From the NCBI GenBank assembly GCA_021234535.1, contig CM037836.1, positions 23,860,769 to 23,924,768 on the forward strand: 64,000 nucleotides of DNA. The letters are read 5' to 3'. The DNA comes from Stichopus chloronotus. Its lineage: Eukaryota; Echinodermata; Holothuroidea; Aspidochirotida; Stichopodidae. Position 1 is the first letter of the stretch. Each line of letters begins with the position of its first letter. The translations under genes were made by a program, and so were the position numbers. The notes beneath the pieces are model-generated. The model was not told where the DNA came from and ran no database searches. It was given only the letters and a program-made list of their open reading frames with translations. Shown piece after piece: positions 1 through 11,319 of the stretch.

Positions 1-1110
1 TGCTGAGAGTTGAAGAATAGATGGGAAAAAATGTCTCCGTCCTTTTCCTTTCTTACATCTTTTGCTTACTGCAGTTTAAAGCATGCACGGGCAAGACAAA
101 ATAAGAATTCAGATAGATGTTTCAAATTTTTCAAATTTTCATACTTTTCATTTTAAAAGATGACATATGCTAACATCCTCAGATCTATTACTCTTTTTTA
201 GACCAAATAAAGATCCAAATACTCAAAGATAGTGAAAGTTAAATGTACTGCCACACTCTTTACTTTTTCAAGTTTCAATATTTGAAGCTTTTTTGTCATT
301 TTCTTTATTTGGTTCCCAAACACAATTTATGGAGACGTATCTGTGAAACATGAGGGAAGGATCAGATTACAATTTCTGACTTAGTGATGGGCTGCAACGG
401 ATCACGATGAAAAACCAGAAATACTGAGTCCATCACTTTTGTCCGCACCATATCATTTACCAGAGGTGAATGACCAAAACATCTGGGGGGATCTGGAACG
501 AGTACGTTAAGGCAATCTGGTACTGGGTCATAATTTCGCTTCATTCTCCTAACAAGAGTGACTTAATCGGTGAAGAAACAGTGATTCAGGACTGTGATGC
601 CAACCAATAAAACCACTGCTTTTGAAGCAATAGCATCTACCAATATGGATCTAGAAAATTTGTTGCCAAAACAGAAGTTGGGAGGAAAACAGAGAGAGGA
701 AGGTTTGCTTTATGACATGTGCTCGGAATTTTGGAAAAGGTGAATGTATCCTAGGAAGCCTTTGCTTTAATGACCAAACATCCGATACATCATGAACACG
801 ATACTTGCACCGTTCTGTGTTATCATATTGTAAAACAGTTAAAGTCTAGAGGGCAAAACAGAGAAACTACAAGCTGTCACACTGGTCAGTGAAATTTATG
901 ACAATGCCATCAGATGGACACATCATTCCTGCCTGATCAGGTGACTGCCAATGAACTTGCATTTGCTACCACCTGAAGAAGCTGAATGTGGGCTGAGATT
1001 CTGAGCTGCTGACTCCTTTGCCAATATATTAACCTGATGCAAGACGATGCGATCCATACTCAAATACCCCCAAACTAAGTGATTTGGGACTTAAAGGGGG
1101 GGGGGATGTG
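1..1110. other. no supportable gene; one peptide-like minus frame
   Basis: No splice-bounded segment stands out here. The only peptide-like frame is on the minus strand at 362-544, an ATG-initiated 60-residue frame (begins MKRNYDPVPDCL) that ends in TGA, with a stop not far upstream in the same frame. It has no recognisable domain. It could be the tail of a degenerate transposon ORF or chance. The rest is AT-rich unique-looking sequence with short homopolymers. Confidence 0.5.
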
Positions 1111-1114
1111 TTCA

Positions 1115-1370
1115 CCTCATATAACCTATGTACTGATCACGACCTAGCAACTGGCAATTGTGTGTGTGCATATCCGGTCACCATCCTTTCATAATACCCC
1201 ATCCTTTGGTAAATCCCAGCCCTTACGACTTGCAGCGTGAAATTCAACCGTTTTTAAATCACCTTAGAAGAACGCAAGAGCTGGCAGCTACAGGAGGACG
1301 GTGACCAGATATGCACACACACACAATTGCCAGTTTGCTGGATCACATTCAGTACGGTAATGAGGTGAGG
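1115..1370. mobile_element. palindromic MITE-like foldback element
   Basis: Two inverted arms flank a spacer of about 110 bp. The left arm (about 1115-1186) reads CTGGCAATTGTGTGTGTGCA followed by TATCCGGTCACC. The right arm (about 1295-1370) is its reverse complement, with GGTGACCAGATATGCACACA then CAATTGCCAG and GATCA. Identity is high over about 55 bp and then decays outward. A further copy of the same arm core sits at 31275-31335. No coding capacity is visible. The structure fits a non-autonomous foldback or MITE-type DNA element. Target-site duplications were not clear by eye. The family name is unknown to me. Confidence 0.65.
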
Positions 1371-1379
1371 GAGTATGCG

Positions 1380-4300
1380 CTGTGAATTCATTGAAACACA
1401 CTGAAGGAACATTTGAAAACACAGTCTCTGGCCATTTCATTTACAACAAATTGTCTCCTCCTAGCAGCTGCATCAGACCCACTTGACCTCTTGAACAGTG
1501 TGTGTGTGAAGATTCATTCCCTTCTACTACTCCATGGAACATGGCATGACCAAAAAAAAAAAAAAAAACACATGCTTGAAGCTAACCCCACTACGTAGGT
1601 GACAGAAAGCATCGTAAATTCATGCAGAGAGGTAAGCCATGTTAGAAATTCATCGCAAAGTATTGTGGTGGGTATTACTGGAGAATGGGAGCAAGCTTCA
1701 AGCTAAATTCAAAACGACAACCAGAGCATTGCCGGCTTTACACAAAATCAAACACTACATGCAGAATTTACACAACAACGTAGATACCTTACTGTGCCTC
1801 TGTTCCCCCCATAGCTACCCCTTACTACCGGAATACTGACAACATGAGTCAAGTATTTTATCAGTCCATTTCTCAAATCAAACCCCTTTTTTTAAGCCTC
1901 ACAGCTACAACTACTAAGAGAGTACATAAACTTTTGCTCTTATCAGTTGCCATGTCATAAAATGTGAAACATGGGGAAAATCTGTTATTAGAGAAGGAAA
2001 AATTTAAGAGAGAAAACTTTGAATCCTAAAAAGTCTGTCAATGTCGAAATATACCCCTGTGACTGGCCATCTTTCACAGCATCGATAAAAGATCGATAAA
2101 ACATCCCCAGTGGCCTAATTCACTGGCGAGTATCAGTGAAACAATCTTTGAGACTCTCGTGAAGCATGCGTAGAGAAGGGGGAGGGTTACCTCAAGTTTC
2201 TGCGTTTATCTTTCCTGGGAATTCCGCGTCTCAATTAAGCTGAACAGAAAGACAACTGATATTTCCCTCCGGCAGGCAAAACGGACAGGACCCCAAAAAC
2301 AAGATCGTCAATGATGACAAGAATTAACAGCAGCTTTTAGGACATTTACTGCTCTCAAGGTGAAAGTAGGGCTGCAAAGAACTTGTGTGCAACCATGGAG
2401 TTCTTTTTTATGATGATATGGAAGATTGATTTTTTTGTTTTCATGGGGGAAATTTGAGTAAAAAATCTTTACTCACTGATTTCACTGTGCACACTAAAAG
2501 CCAGAATTTGACGGTCGAGATCTCTGAAGTCATAACCAGTGAATGGGAATGCGACTATGAAAATTTGTTTATCAAGTTAGAAAAGAGGAGAGAGCCAAGA
2601 CCTAAATGTAATTGCAAAGAGAGGACGCACAAATTGACCCACTTGTGGTTGCGGGGCTTCTTTGAAATTCTGAGCCTTCCAAACTACAATTGGCAATTCT
2701 GGTTGGATTTACGAGATTGGGTTGGTGTAAAGTTTGGCAAACAGTGACACTGGTCCTTTCAAAATGTAAAACTGTATAAATCAAACTGACGGTGGAGGCC
2801 CTAGTGGCAGGATCAAAAGACCCACCACAGCTTCACTTGAACGGATGGTTCACTTCTGGTGCTTCCACGTAAGTGTTACTCTGATTGCAAGTAGAGGGCA
2901 GCTGATCAGATGCAACCCCATCCAGAGATCAAATAATCAGATGCCTCAGTACCTGAAGGCAATGTGTCTGATGGTCAGGGCAAAAAAAGTCTGATATTGA
3001 TGTGCCTGGTAAGAACATGACCGAATGGACACCCAGCCACAAGAGAAAGAAACATTAAAACTATAAAACAACATGCAGCGCACCTGCAAATGTTAAATGG
3101 GTGGGTACCACACAGTGATCTTTCGTAACAAAGTGGCTTTGACCATAAAGGCAACAAAATGAAAATTTTTCAAGCCCTGTCCATGTAAATGAAGAAATGT
3201 CCAGTCTGGGGTGTTTGGAATGATCAGTCTGAGGCGTACAAGTTCCTGTAGTTTTAGCAAGTCAGCATCGCCAAGGTGGGTGAGGGGAGCTGTTATCCTC
3301 ACAAAGCCCATTCAGGTCTGTTGTCTGCCATGATGCCCCGTTACCGGTACTAAAAGCACAAGACAGAATTCACGTTTTGATACGTTTTGGTTGGCATCGA
3401 AATTCATCAAAATGCATGCACATTGGGACAAGTAAAACAGATTCATCATTCGCGACAAGGCACACTCCTCTGAGACATAAAAAAATAAAGAGTGAGCAAA
3501 ACTAGTAGGCAGCCAAAAGCCATGATGCACATTAGTACATCATGGCTTTACAACAGTTATACAAACTTAATTGCAATTGCCATCCTTATGTCCTCTTTGA
3601 AAGGATGGACTTACAGCAGGAAAGTTTCACTGAGTCTCTTGATGTTATCCGGAAATTGATAGAAATGACAAGATCTCTCCTCGTAATGGTGAAAAAAAAA
3701 AGGGGGGGGAGTCAACAATCATGATTTAAAGCAGATTTGTGAAGATGCTACATCAAGACACTTGATGTTTTGAGTGGCATCACTCTGAACAACAGAAGTT
3801 TACACTGTACTCAGGAATACATGCACCAAATTTATCTCAAAGAATTTTTGTCATAAACACCATTGCTAGGATGCTTTTCTCTTCCCATATTCTCTGCTGT
3901 TAACACAGACTATCGCAATTCCAGCAGAAGGGGAGTGAACCCGCTGATCTGGGTGGCCTTGTAAAGGATACCAACTATGAAACCAAAAAAAATTTGGGCG
4001 TCATCACACGTTCAAGTCCAGTACTGATTCAGACAGATTGGTTCCATCTTAAAACCCCTGAGCTAGGTTGTCACATGGCTATTGCTTTGCTCCATTATCT
4101 TGTTTCAATCTCGAATTTGTTTGGGCTCATTTCTGTAGTCAAAGACATCACGAAACTAATTCCTCAGCTTTTGCATACATACTCCCTGTGTGGTTTTTCA
4201 TCAGACCCTTGCTCCACTAGCCTCAGTAGTTGCAGAAAACTACAAGAGTTGTACAAGTAATGTTGTTTGGATTTCGAATGTCAAGTATCTACTGTCATGG

Positions 4301-6100
4301 CAGATGATAGTTGACAAACCTACGTCAGCAGATGTTCATGACATGACCATTTTACCGATTAACTTAACTGGTAGAACGAGAAATCCACCGTACTAAAAAG
4401 CTTCGATAAAAATTATTTTCAATTAAGTGAATGTTTCGATCGAATTTAACATACATATATAGCACAAACTTTGACTGTAGATGAAGACATTTAAATTATG
4501 AGGTAGATTATACCACAAACAACAGCACAACTAATGAAAAAGAAAGGAAAATCAATCCAAATATAAGATGGGAGATGATAAGATAGAATTTGAAAACTGG
4601 ATGGAAAATCACCCATTACCACACCCTCCCTATGACCTTCCACCACTATCTGGAAGCTACTCCTGCAATTTTACTTGTGATGAAGCGCAAATTATAGGAC
4701 ATGCTAAAAATGTCCTCCTGCCAGTAGAGCATTTTAGCAGAAAGAGGGCAAAAGTAAGGAACCATCGCAAAGCCAGGCACTGTGTGTCACGTAACTTACA
4801 ATTAATAGTGTGAGGTTACCACCCTCCTTTTTCATGCAGATGTGCTGATGATATCACAGAGGAAAGCCTTTCATAGTTGTCAAGACAACATGTGACCCAG
4901 CATATTTAAGACTTACTCAAGGCATACCTAAGTCCTTAAGTCTGTACGCTTCACTAATGATCAATAAATGATTAAGAATATACAAATACAGTCAAGAGAA
5001 AGTGTACATGAGGAATGAATTATTGACTTCATTTGCTTTGCACAGGTGGTCCTTTCAAAGTACAATTACAAAATATATGCCAGAATATTTTTTTTTCAAA
5101 TTTTCAGCATTTCCTCTTTCTTGCAAAATTCAAACAGGAATCTGTTTGACTATCAAAAAGATTTTTTATGTGTTCCTTTGAACATCTCAATAGTACAGAG
5201 GCCTTCGTCATGTTGGTAAAATATACGTGTTGTTTTCATGTCACATGCTGGAAACAATCAACATAAAGGTAGCCAGCCCATGCTGCAAATGATGTATATT
5301 CTAAAAACTGCTCTTGCAGTGTTGACATTTTAAAGAGGATCGGACAACCGCTGGGGTGGCTTCAACCATTTGGAATACATGTGAAGGGATGACCTCTGAC
5401 CTCTGACCTAAGACAATGTGTGACAAAAACAGCAGAATGAAGTACAACAAACATCTACTTATGTGATTGGCACATAAAATGGTTGGTTTGTGCAACGACA
5501 CCGTTGCATAGTCTCATATTTTCATAGTTGTGATTAAAGATCTCTAGGAATTTTGAAACAAAAATTGAAAACCTTGAAGAGTCCAGCTCTTTGAAACTTT
5601 CATTCTCAAATAATGATAAACTATGATACATTTGGTTTCGTATCTACTATTTAACAATGAGACAAGGAGTATACGAAACAAGCGAATGAATAAAGCAGGG
5701 GTTCATAGGAAAAAGAAAACATTACGGTTGAAATATGCAATCGCCTGGCACAGATATCACAGGATGGCTAACCGTAGCCTATCGGTCAATGAAAGCATCT
5801 GTTTTGTCGGGCTGACAGTTCCAGAACAGTGTTCTTCAAATTACTTCTTACCAGAGACCAATCATTTCAAAACGAATGGAGCCACAAGAAACAAGAATTT
5901 CAAGTGGAGTGAATCTCCATTTTCGACACAAATCGACTAATCGACGACCGGTCTCAGCCAAAAAATTTATTCCTTAATTTTACTTCGGGAGCATTACGAG
6001 CAAACTAATTGATTTTCACAAATAATACCCTGTCAATTTCAAATCACATTTGACCCCTGACCTTAGTACAAAAATATCTTTTTGGGAGGATGCCTTAGGA
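1380..6100. other. no supportable gene
   Basis: AT-rich sequence with scattered 60-105-codon chance frames. The plus-strand frame at 3542-3724 has a faint resemblance to LTR-retrotransposon gag spacing (an R-x-x-L-x-x-x-x-ESFTE-like stretch), but it is too weak to call. A GACCTCTGACCT run lies near 5390. A TTTATT hexamer near 5965 would serve as a polyadenylation signal for a minus-strand transcript ending after the candidate exon at 6108-6158. Confidence 0.5.
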
Positions 6101-6107
6101 GGATGGG

Positions 6108-6158
6108 TTAGCTGACTTTGTCCTCTTGAGTGTCATCTGCATCTGCTTGGTGCTGTAC
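6108..6158 (-). CDS. candidate terminal coding exon (unidentified gene)
   Basis: On the minus strand a strong acceptor (a T-rich tract ending in TTTGCAG) is followed by 51 bases that end in TAA. In phase 0 they read VQHQADADDTQEDKVS and stop, a hydrophilic C-terminus. In phase 2 a different frame stays open and would give a Lys/Arg/Ser-rich tail with its own stop a little further on, so the frame is undecided. GC is about 47%, above the flanks. The 3' side is AT-rich and has an AATAAA-type signal about 145 bases on, as expected for a 3' UTR. The upstream exon could not be assigned. It may be a real last exon or a chance match to the acceptor consensus. Confidence 0.3.
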   Translation of the reverse strand, partial: VQHQADADDTQEDKVS

Positions 6159-6159
6159 C

Positions 6160-8030
6160 TGCAAAGTAAAAAAAAATGAAAGGAAGACAGGTTTTGAAAC
6201 TGATTTGAAACTTATCCCTTTGTTTGTACCCATTTTATGTTGCAACTGATTCAATAGTAAATTTCACTTCTCACCTTCCTATTTGTAAAGTGCTCTGTGC
6301 AAATACCATCTTTAGTGTGGCACTAAGTTCAAATTATAATTATGATTATAATTATCAGAAGAGACACTCTGCACACATTCTGAGGTAACTCTTTTCAGAG
6401 AGGGTAACATAGGTAACAGTAGGTAAGAGTATATGACAACTACATACATAACACATCTACTTCAAAAATGTTGGGCTCATCAAAAAAAGTCTTGACTTGG
6501 TAAGTTCTAGATCCATCACAAAGATGGATAACATCATGGAAAAAACCAGAAAACCTGCCTTGAAAGACACTGAAATGACTCAGTGTACAAAGGAATAATT
6601 ACATGAAAGGGGATGAATGAAGGAATGAGTGAACACATCATGCATGATTTTGATGCAACAAATGACACTACAGTGTGTAAATACTGCATTAATGATAAAC
6701 TATGCACACGTTTATCTGCACAACCAACCACCACATCAGAGGCGTGTTTGGAGTGGGGGGGGGGGACAGAGGGGACAGGTCCATTGACCTCCAAAGCCAG
6801 TCTGGGGAAATTCACTTAGTTGGAGGATTTAAGGGTAGGGGAAAAGAAAAAGAGTGAAGACTCTCAGCATGGGGTAGGGCCAGGTGAAGGTAGGGGAAAC
6901 TCCCTCCCCCTTTGGGGAATGCTCCCCCAGTCAGGGAGTCTTAGATGATACGTTATAGAATGCGGTCAGCCGCAGAGGCCTGTTTTCGCTCCCAGAGGAA
7001 ATTTCCTGATGAGAACCTTCGCGCTTGTGGAGCAACAAAGGTTCACTAGTGACACTCCTATCCATGTCAATCAGGGAATCACAGGTTGTGCACCCCCTGC
7101 CTCTGAAATCCTGCACACGCCACTGTACCACATCCAAAAATTTACAGCTTGACAAAAACTTGTTTAGTATGGTAGATCTACAGTGTTTGTGAAGTCAGTG
7201 ACTGTGGATCACGTGTGATGTGGATGACTTTTTGGTGATGTTTGTGTTCAAGAGAGTAAATTTGCCAAGTTTGCTAATTATTTGAAACCCTGTGGTGGCC
7301 CATCATAATTCAGTTCACTGTTATTACATGTTTCCCTCCCTCCCCAACTGCAGGAAAGAAAAGTGTGTGTGTCAACAATTTCTTCTTCACAAAAATAAAA
7401 GAAGACAGCATTTTAGCTGGAGAGACAGGGAGGATTGGCTTATTATGTTCTTGCCTCTGTAGGAGAGGATGACTCCAGGCTGCCCAATGGAGTTCCTAAA
7501 CTGAGCCAATGTCTATCACTGATGTCAATGGTGAAGAAGGATGGATTAGGTCAGGTCTTCTCAGTCATTTTGAGAGAGTTGCTTCCAAGTGACAAAATTC
7601 CTCTCACATCTAGGCAAGATATACTTTAATTTAGCTTGTATCTTCTGAATAGATGTCTAGTGAATGGCATTTACCTGTCCTATGGATAAACAAGACAGTT
7701 TCATCACCCGTTGGTTGCTCCATGGCGTGTTCTTTGACATCAACTTGTGTCAACTTTATCTCGTTTTAATCATCATAAATTGTTTTTGGGTCTTGCTCTT
7801 TCAAGACTTACAGCCATCAGAGGCATTAATATGCATCACTTCAAAGTTTAATCAACGTGTTAGTGTCCTGCATCTTGTAACCGAATTAATCCTCAAAAAA
7901 AAAAAAATGGGAAATAACGATCTTTGCAGCACATTTAATTGAAACACAAGGATGTTGGGCGGGTAACATTCCGCTGCAACTTTGCAAAATGGATTCCCCC
8001 GAGACCAGGAGACGTAATTACTTTGCCATT
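6160..8030. other. no supportable gene; GC-rich repeat remnant inside
   Basis: This stretch contains a G-rich segment at about 6740-6930 with GGGG runs and the repeat end annotated at 7085-7130. The minus-strand frame at 6931-7155 overlaps that repeat and reads low-complexity, repeat-derived peptide. I see no convincing exon. Confidence 0.5.
7085..7130 (-). repeat. GC-rich dispersed repeat end (CAGTGGCGT type)
   Basis: Read on the minus strand, the segment begins ACAGTGGCGTGTGCAGGATT and continues into a GGCAGGGGGTGCAC stretch. This matches a motif I recognise as a frequent start of dispersed repeats in invertebrate genomes (CAGTGGCGTAGCCAGGAT followed by a G-rich run). The neighbouring G-rich tract at 6740-6930 may belong to the same element. 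The other end was not found, so its class (DNA element or other) is undetermined. Confidence 0.4.
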
Positions 8031-8034
8031 GCAG

Positions 8035-8272
8035 AACAATTTACTGCTGGTGCATCAATGATCTCATGGATGACCGGATATTGATGATCTGTTTTTCTCT
8101 GGTTCTGTCTCTCGTGTCGAGAAAGAAAACCAGCGAGCTCAGAGAACGCTCCGAATGGCTAACCGTCGTGGCGGGAAATGTTTCACAATGGCTGAGCAAC
8201 CCTCTATGTGAAATAAATTTAACTGCTGAGCATTTCTACTTTGATGTTTCAAGCGAGCTTACGAAGCAGTAG
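8035..8272 (+). CDS. candidate exon, frame and strand uncertain
   Basis: A plus-strand acceptor (ACTTTGCCATTGCAG) is followed by 79 stop-free codons that include the ATG at 8066 and end in TAG. The peptide includes SRKKTSELRERSEWLTVVAG. GC is close to 50% at 8090-8200, clearly above the flanks, and CpGs are frequent. The opposite strand is also open from an acceptor at 8204 (TTTATTTCACATAG), reading GLLSHCETFPATTVSHSERS onward to a stop. The segment may therefore be an exon on either strand or simply a GC-rich stretch. No family was recognised. Confidence 0.2.
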
Positions 8273-8279
8273 AGAGCTC

Positions 8280-11080
8280 GGCAGGTTCAGCATTGAACAA
8301 CTCTGCAAGACTTGCAAACTGCAACAGCATGTAATGCCACACGTACTGGGCAATACCGAGGGTATAGTAAAAGAGCTGAAGTATCTTCCGCATATGCTAC
8401 ATGTGCATGAAGATATAAAAGTACGGCATAAATCTAAACACGGTGTTTACGTTTCTTTTCTGAAGAGTCAGCTTTATCAGTGAGAGTACACCATCAATTT
8501 GGAACCGACGACATCCTAAAACGTTCAAATTTTGTTTTTTCGATCTCACTTGAGCCACGTGAAGACGTCTCAAGGATGAATTTGAAAGACACAGTCACAT
8601 ACAGAGAGTCCAGTGCAAAGCAAAACTCATGCTGTGGATATGATGACAGCAGTATAAAGATGAGTGGCTAATAGTACATGCTGCACTGCAGATGTGAAAA
8701 TCTGATCAGAGTGTAAAAAATGTACCACTGTCTTCTTGCAACTTGTCTGACTTTCCCATCTTTCCAAGTCTTCCATCTACTCACTCTATAACCCTAATTC
8801 ATTGGCACCATCAGCTGCATGTCCACTTTGCCCACAACTCCTCCCAGGCAGTCACACTGAATTACATGTAGGTATCAATTACCTTCACTCTGGAATTTTA
8901 ATATTTCATATTTTGAAAAAGACATGAGGAAAAAAAAAAATATATTATCTGACTATCTGATACTATCTGATTGACTGCTAATACCCGGAGAATCAAAACT
9001 GTTCATATGTCAATGGAGACATTGAATGTCTTTGAAACCTTCTCAGTCGAATGAGCAGATTCTTTAAGGTCATGTCACAGGGGCAACTTAAATATTCTCA
9101 TACCCTCTTATTTTGTATCAAAACCGCTGCCATCTAGTATTATAGACTATGAATCTTCGTGTATTGCTACATGTTGGATCTGATGCAAACAAGGGACTTG
9201 CAGGAACTTGCAAAGGGACTTGCAGCATGGTAATTACCTGAAAGAATTTTCACCAACAAGAGAACTTAACGCAATGTGTGAGGTTTTTCACCGGTCTATC
9301 GTTACACATAATGATTTTGCCAGTGGGAGCTTGCTTAAATGTGAAATAATTCTTTGAAAGTTGGACTTCAGCCTGAGCCTGAAAATGTGTGAGGTAGAAC
9401 TAGCAAATACTGTTTTTCTTTGTTTGCACTCTTTGTATTCCTAGCAAGGTCTTAGGCCACAAAACCTCTGCAGTTCTTTATACTTCAGCGATTATGAAAA
9501 CCTGATGATTGTCTTCAATCAGTAAGATACTTTTCACAAATGAAACTAGTGGAGCTTTCATTGTGATGTGACAAAAAATTTCATTACCACTAATACTTTA
9601 AGACTCATCAAAACAAGGGAAGAAAAGCTGTGTTATTAGCTCAAAGGTATTTCTATACTTCATTGCTTTCAGTTCAACATCATTTACTGAGCAACATCAC
9701 TCAGTCAACTAAAGCAATTAGTTTGCTCACAGCAATGCTTTGAAGGTAGGTTATGCCGCTCCCTTGTGAAACCAGGGTTTTATTTATACCAAATAAGAGA
9801 TCAGAACAGTAATGCAACCCAAGAAATGAGATAAACATCAACAGCAATGTTCAAACCAGATTTGTTGGTACTACATCACAACTGATTGATTTCTAGCACC
9901 AGGCTTGCATATTTACTACAATAATTTGTTTTCCTAATTTTATGAAATACTTCCTTAAAATAAGAACCACTTGCACACAACAATGTTTGTATCTTTTTGA
10001 GAGACATGAGGATTGATGGTGGAGAATACCTTTAACTTACGCTTGTCAGAAAAAAAAAGAAGAAAACAGGTAAGTTCCTTCACTGAGTTTGTTCCCAAAT
10101 GCAGTAATCTTACTGCTTGAACGAGTCAGAGTTTGCCCTCAATTCCAAAGATTGACAGGGAGAAAAATTGGCCTTTGGGCCCCATGGGAGAACAACAAAC
10201 GGAATATGAAGGGGCCAAGAGGGATTCAAGGCCAAAAATGTGTGATAGAAAACCATGACAAAGAACCTGAAAGAATTAGCCATCAAACTATCACAAAACA
10301 CCAGCAGATGTAGGAAAATGGAAGAGTAGCGTTACACAATCTCAGGTGATGGAAACACTGACCAGTGAAAACCAAGGGAGATGTTTGCTGGGAAATTTGT
10401 GAATACTGGCCAGGTGTGCCAAAGGGGCTCTCCGACTTGGGAGTTCTACGAGTTCCCCCGAAACATGTACTATGGCTTTGCCATAATTTGCTCTGAATTG
10501 CTTAAAGTCGCTGTCCTGAAATGACGTAGCAATCTTCAGTCTTGTAAATGTCAGCTGATCTGCCTAACACAAACTATGGGCAACAGAAAAGAATCGCTCA
10601 GAAGTTGCAAGTGAACATGCTTAGACAATAAAACAATTTGAAACAACACAATACACTTTACTTAGATTTCTTTGTTCTCTAATACAGATGACAAAAAAAT
10701 GCTTGACTCATGCACAGTATCGAAAACAGGATGGGATGAGGGTGACGTGAAGAACTGTGTCAGCAATTTCCCATGCCCCTGCCCACTGCACTTAATCCTG
10801 CATCCTGAAACAATTTATTCCAAAAGGATGCATTCTTAAAATCCTAAGAAATGTGTGCAGCATTGGAATAAACAGACTTCCAACATGTTTAACTTATGAA
10901 TGAGAGAGAATTATCAGACTCTCTTGCCGATGCCGCTAGCAATAAAAACAACTTGCTTTGATGTGCTGTGACAAAACCATGTGCGGTACCCTTCACTTTT
11001 TCTGCAAATTGTTAATGCTACATGTGCATTAAAATTCCACAACTTCCAGCATTCCATCATGTCTGAATGTGTTGTTCACA
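8280..11080. other. no gene seen
   Basis: AT-rich sequence. Small local duplications occur, such as a GGGACTTGCAG/GAACTTGCAA cluster at about 9190-9225 and repeated TATCTGA at about 8945-8970. No splice-bounded open segment was found. Confidence 0.5.
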
Positions 11081-11084
11081 ACAA

Positions 11085-11315
11085 AACAATTTAATTAAGT
11101 TGCATAAAGCTACTGGTCTAGATGGAATCAGTGTATTTGTTCTAAAATATTTTTGCAAAAGTTTGGGTAGGTCACTGAAAAGTGCCGAGGTTAATCCGGT
11201 ACATGATGAACATTATTCCAACCTCGGCATCTCAATAGACTTACATCCATTCTACCGGTATACCTTTAAAGTCCCATGGGTCAGAGAACAAATTCTGCGA
11301 GCTACCCCAGTCTGA
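11085..11315 (+). pseudogene. non-LTR reverse-transcriptase fragment
   Basis: The plus frame contains KATGLDGISVFVLKYF, which matches the conserved LINE reverse-transcriptase block usually written K-x-T-G-x-D-G-I-x-x-x-x-L-K. It is followed by LKSAEVNPVHDEHYSN, which resembles the W-K-x-A-x-V-x-P-(V/I)-x-K segment that comes next in jockey, CR1 and L2 elements. The interval between the two blocks is shorter than normal, which suggests an internal deletion. There is no catalytic YADD region and the frame stops at 11313. This is established family pattern read directly from the sequence. It is a dead fragment, not a host gene. Confidence 0.6.
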
Positions 11316-11319
11316 ATTT

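Noticed and set aside
2975..3311. Minus frames near 3.1-3.3 kb with a good ATG context (MADNRPEWAL)
   Set aside because: The candidate donor leaves an intron of under 60 bases before the next acceptor, and the join hits a stop at once.
3542..3724. Possible LTR-retrotransposon gag scrap
   Set aside because: Only a loose spacing resemblance. No zinc knuckle, protease or LTR was seen nearby.
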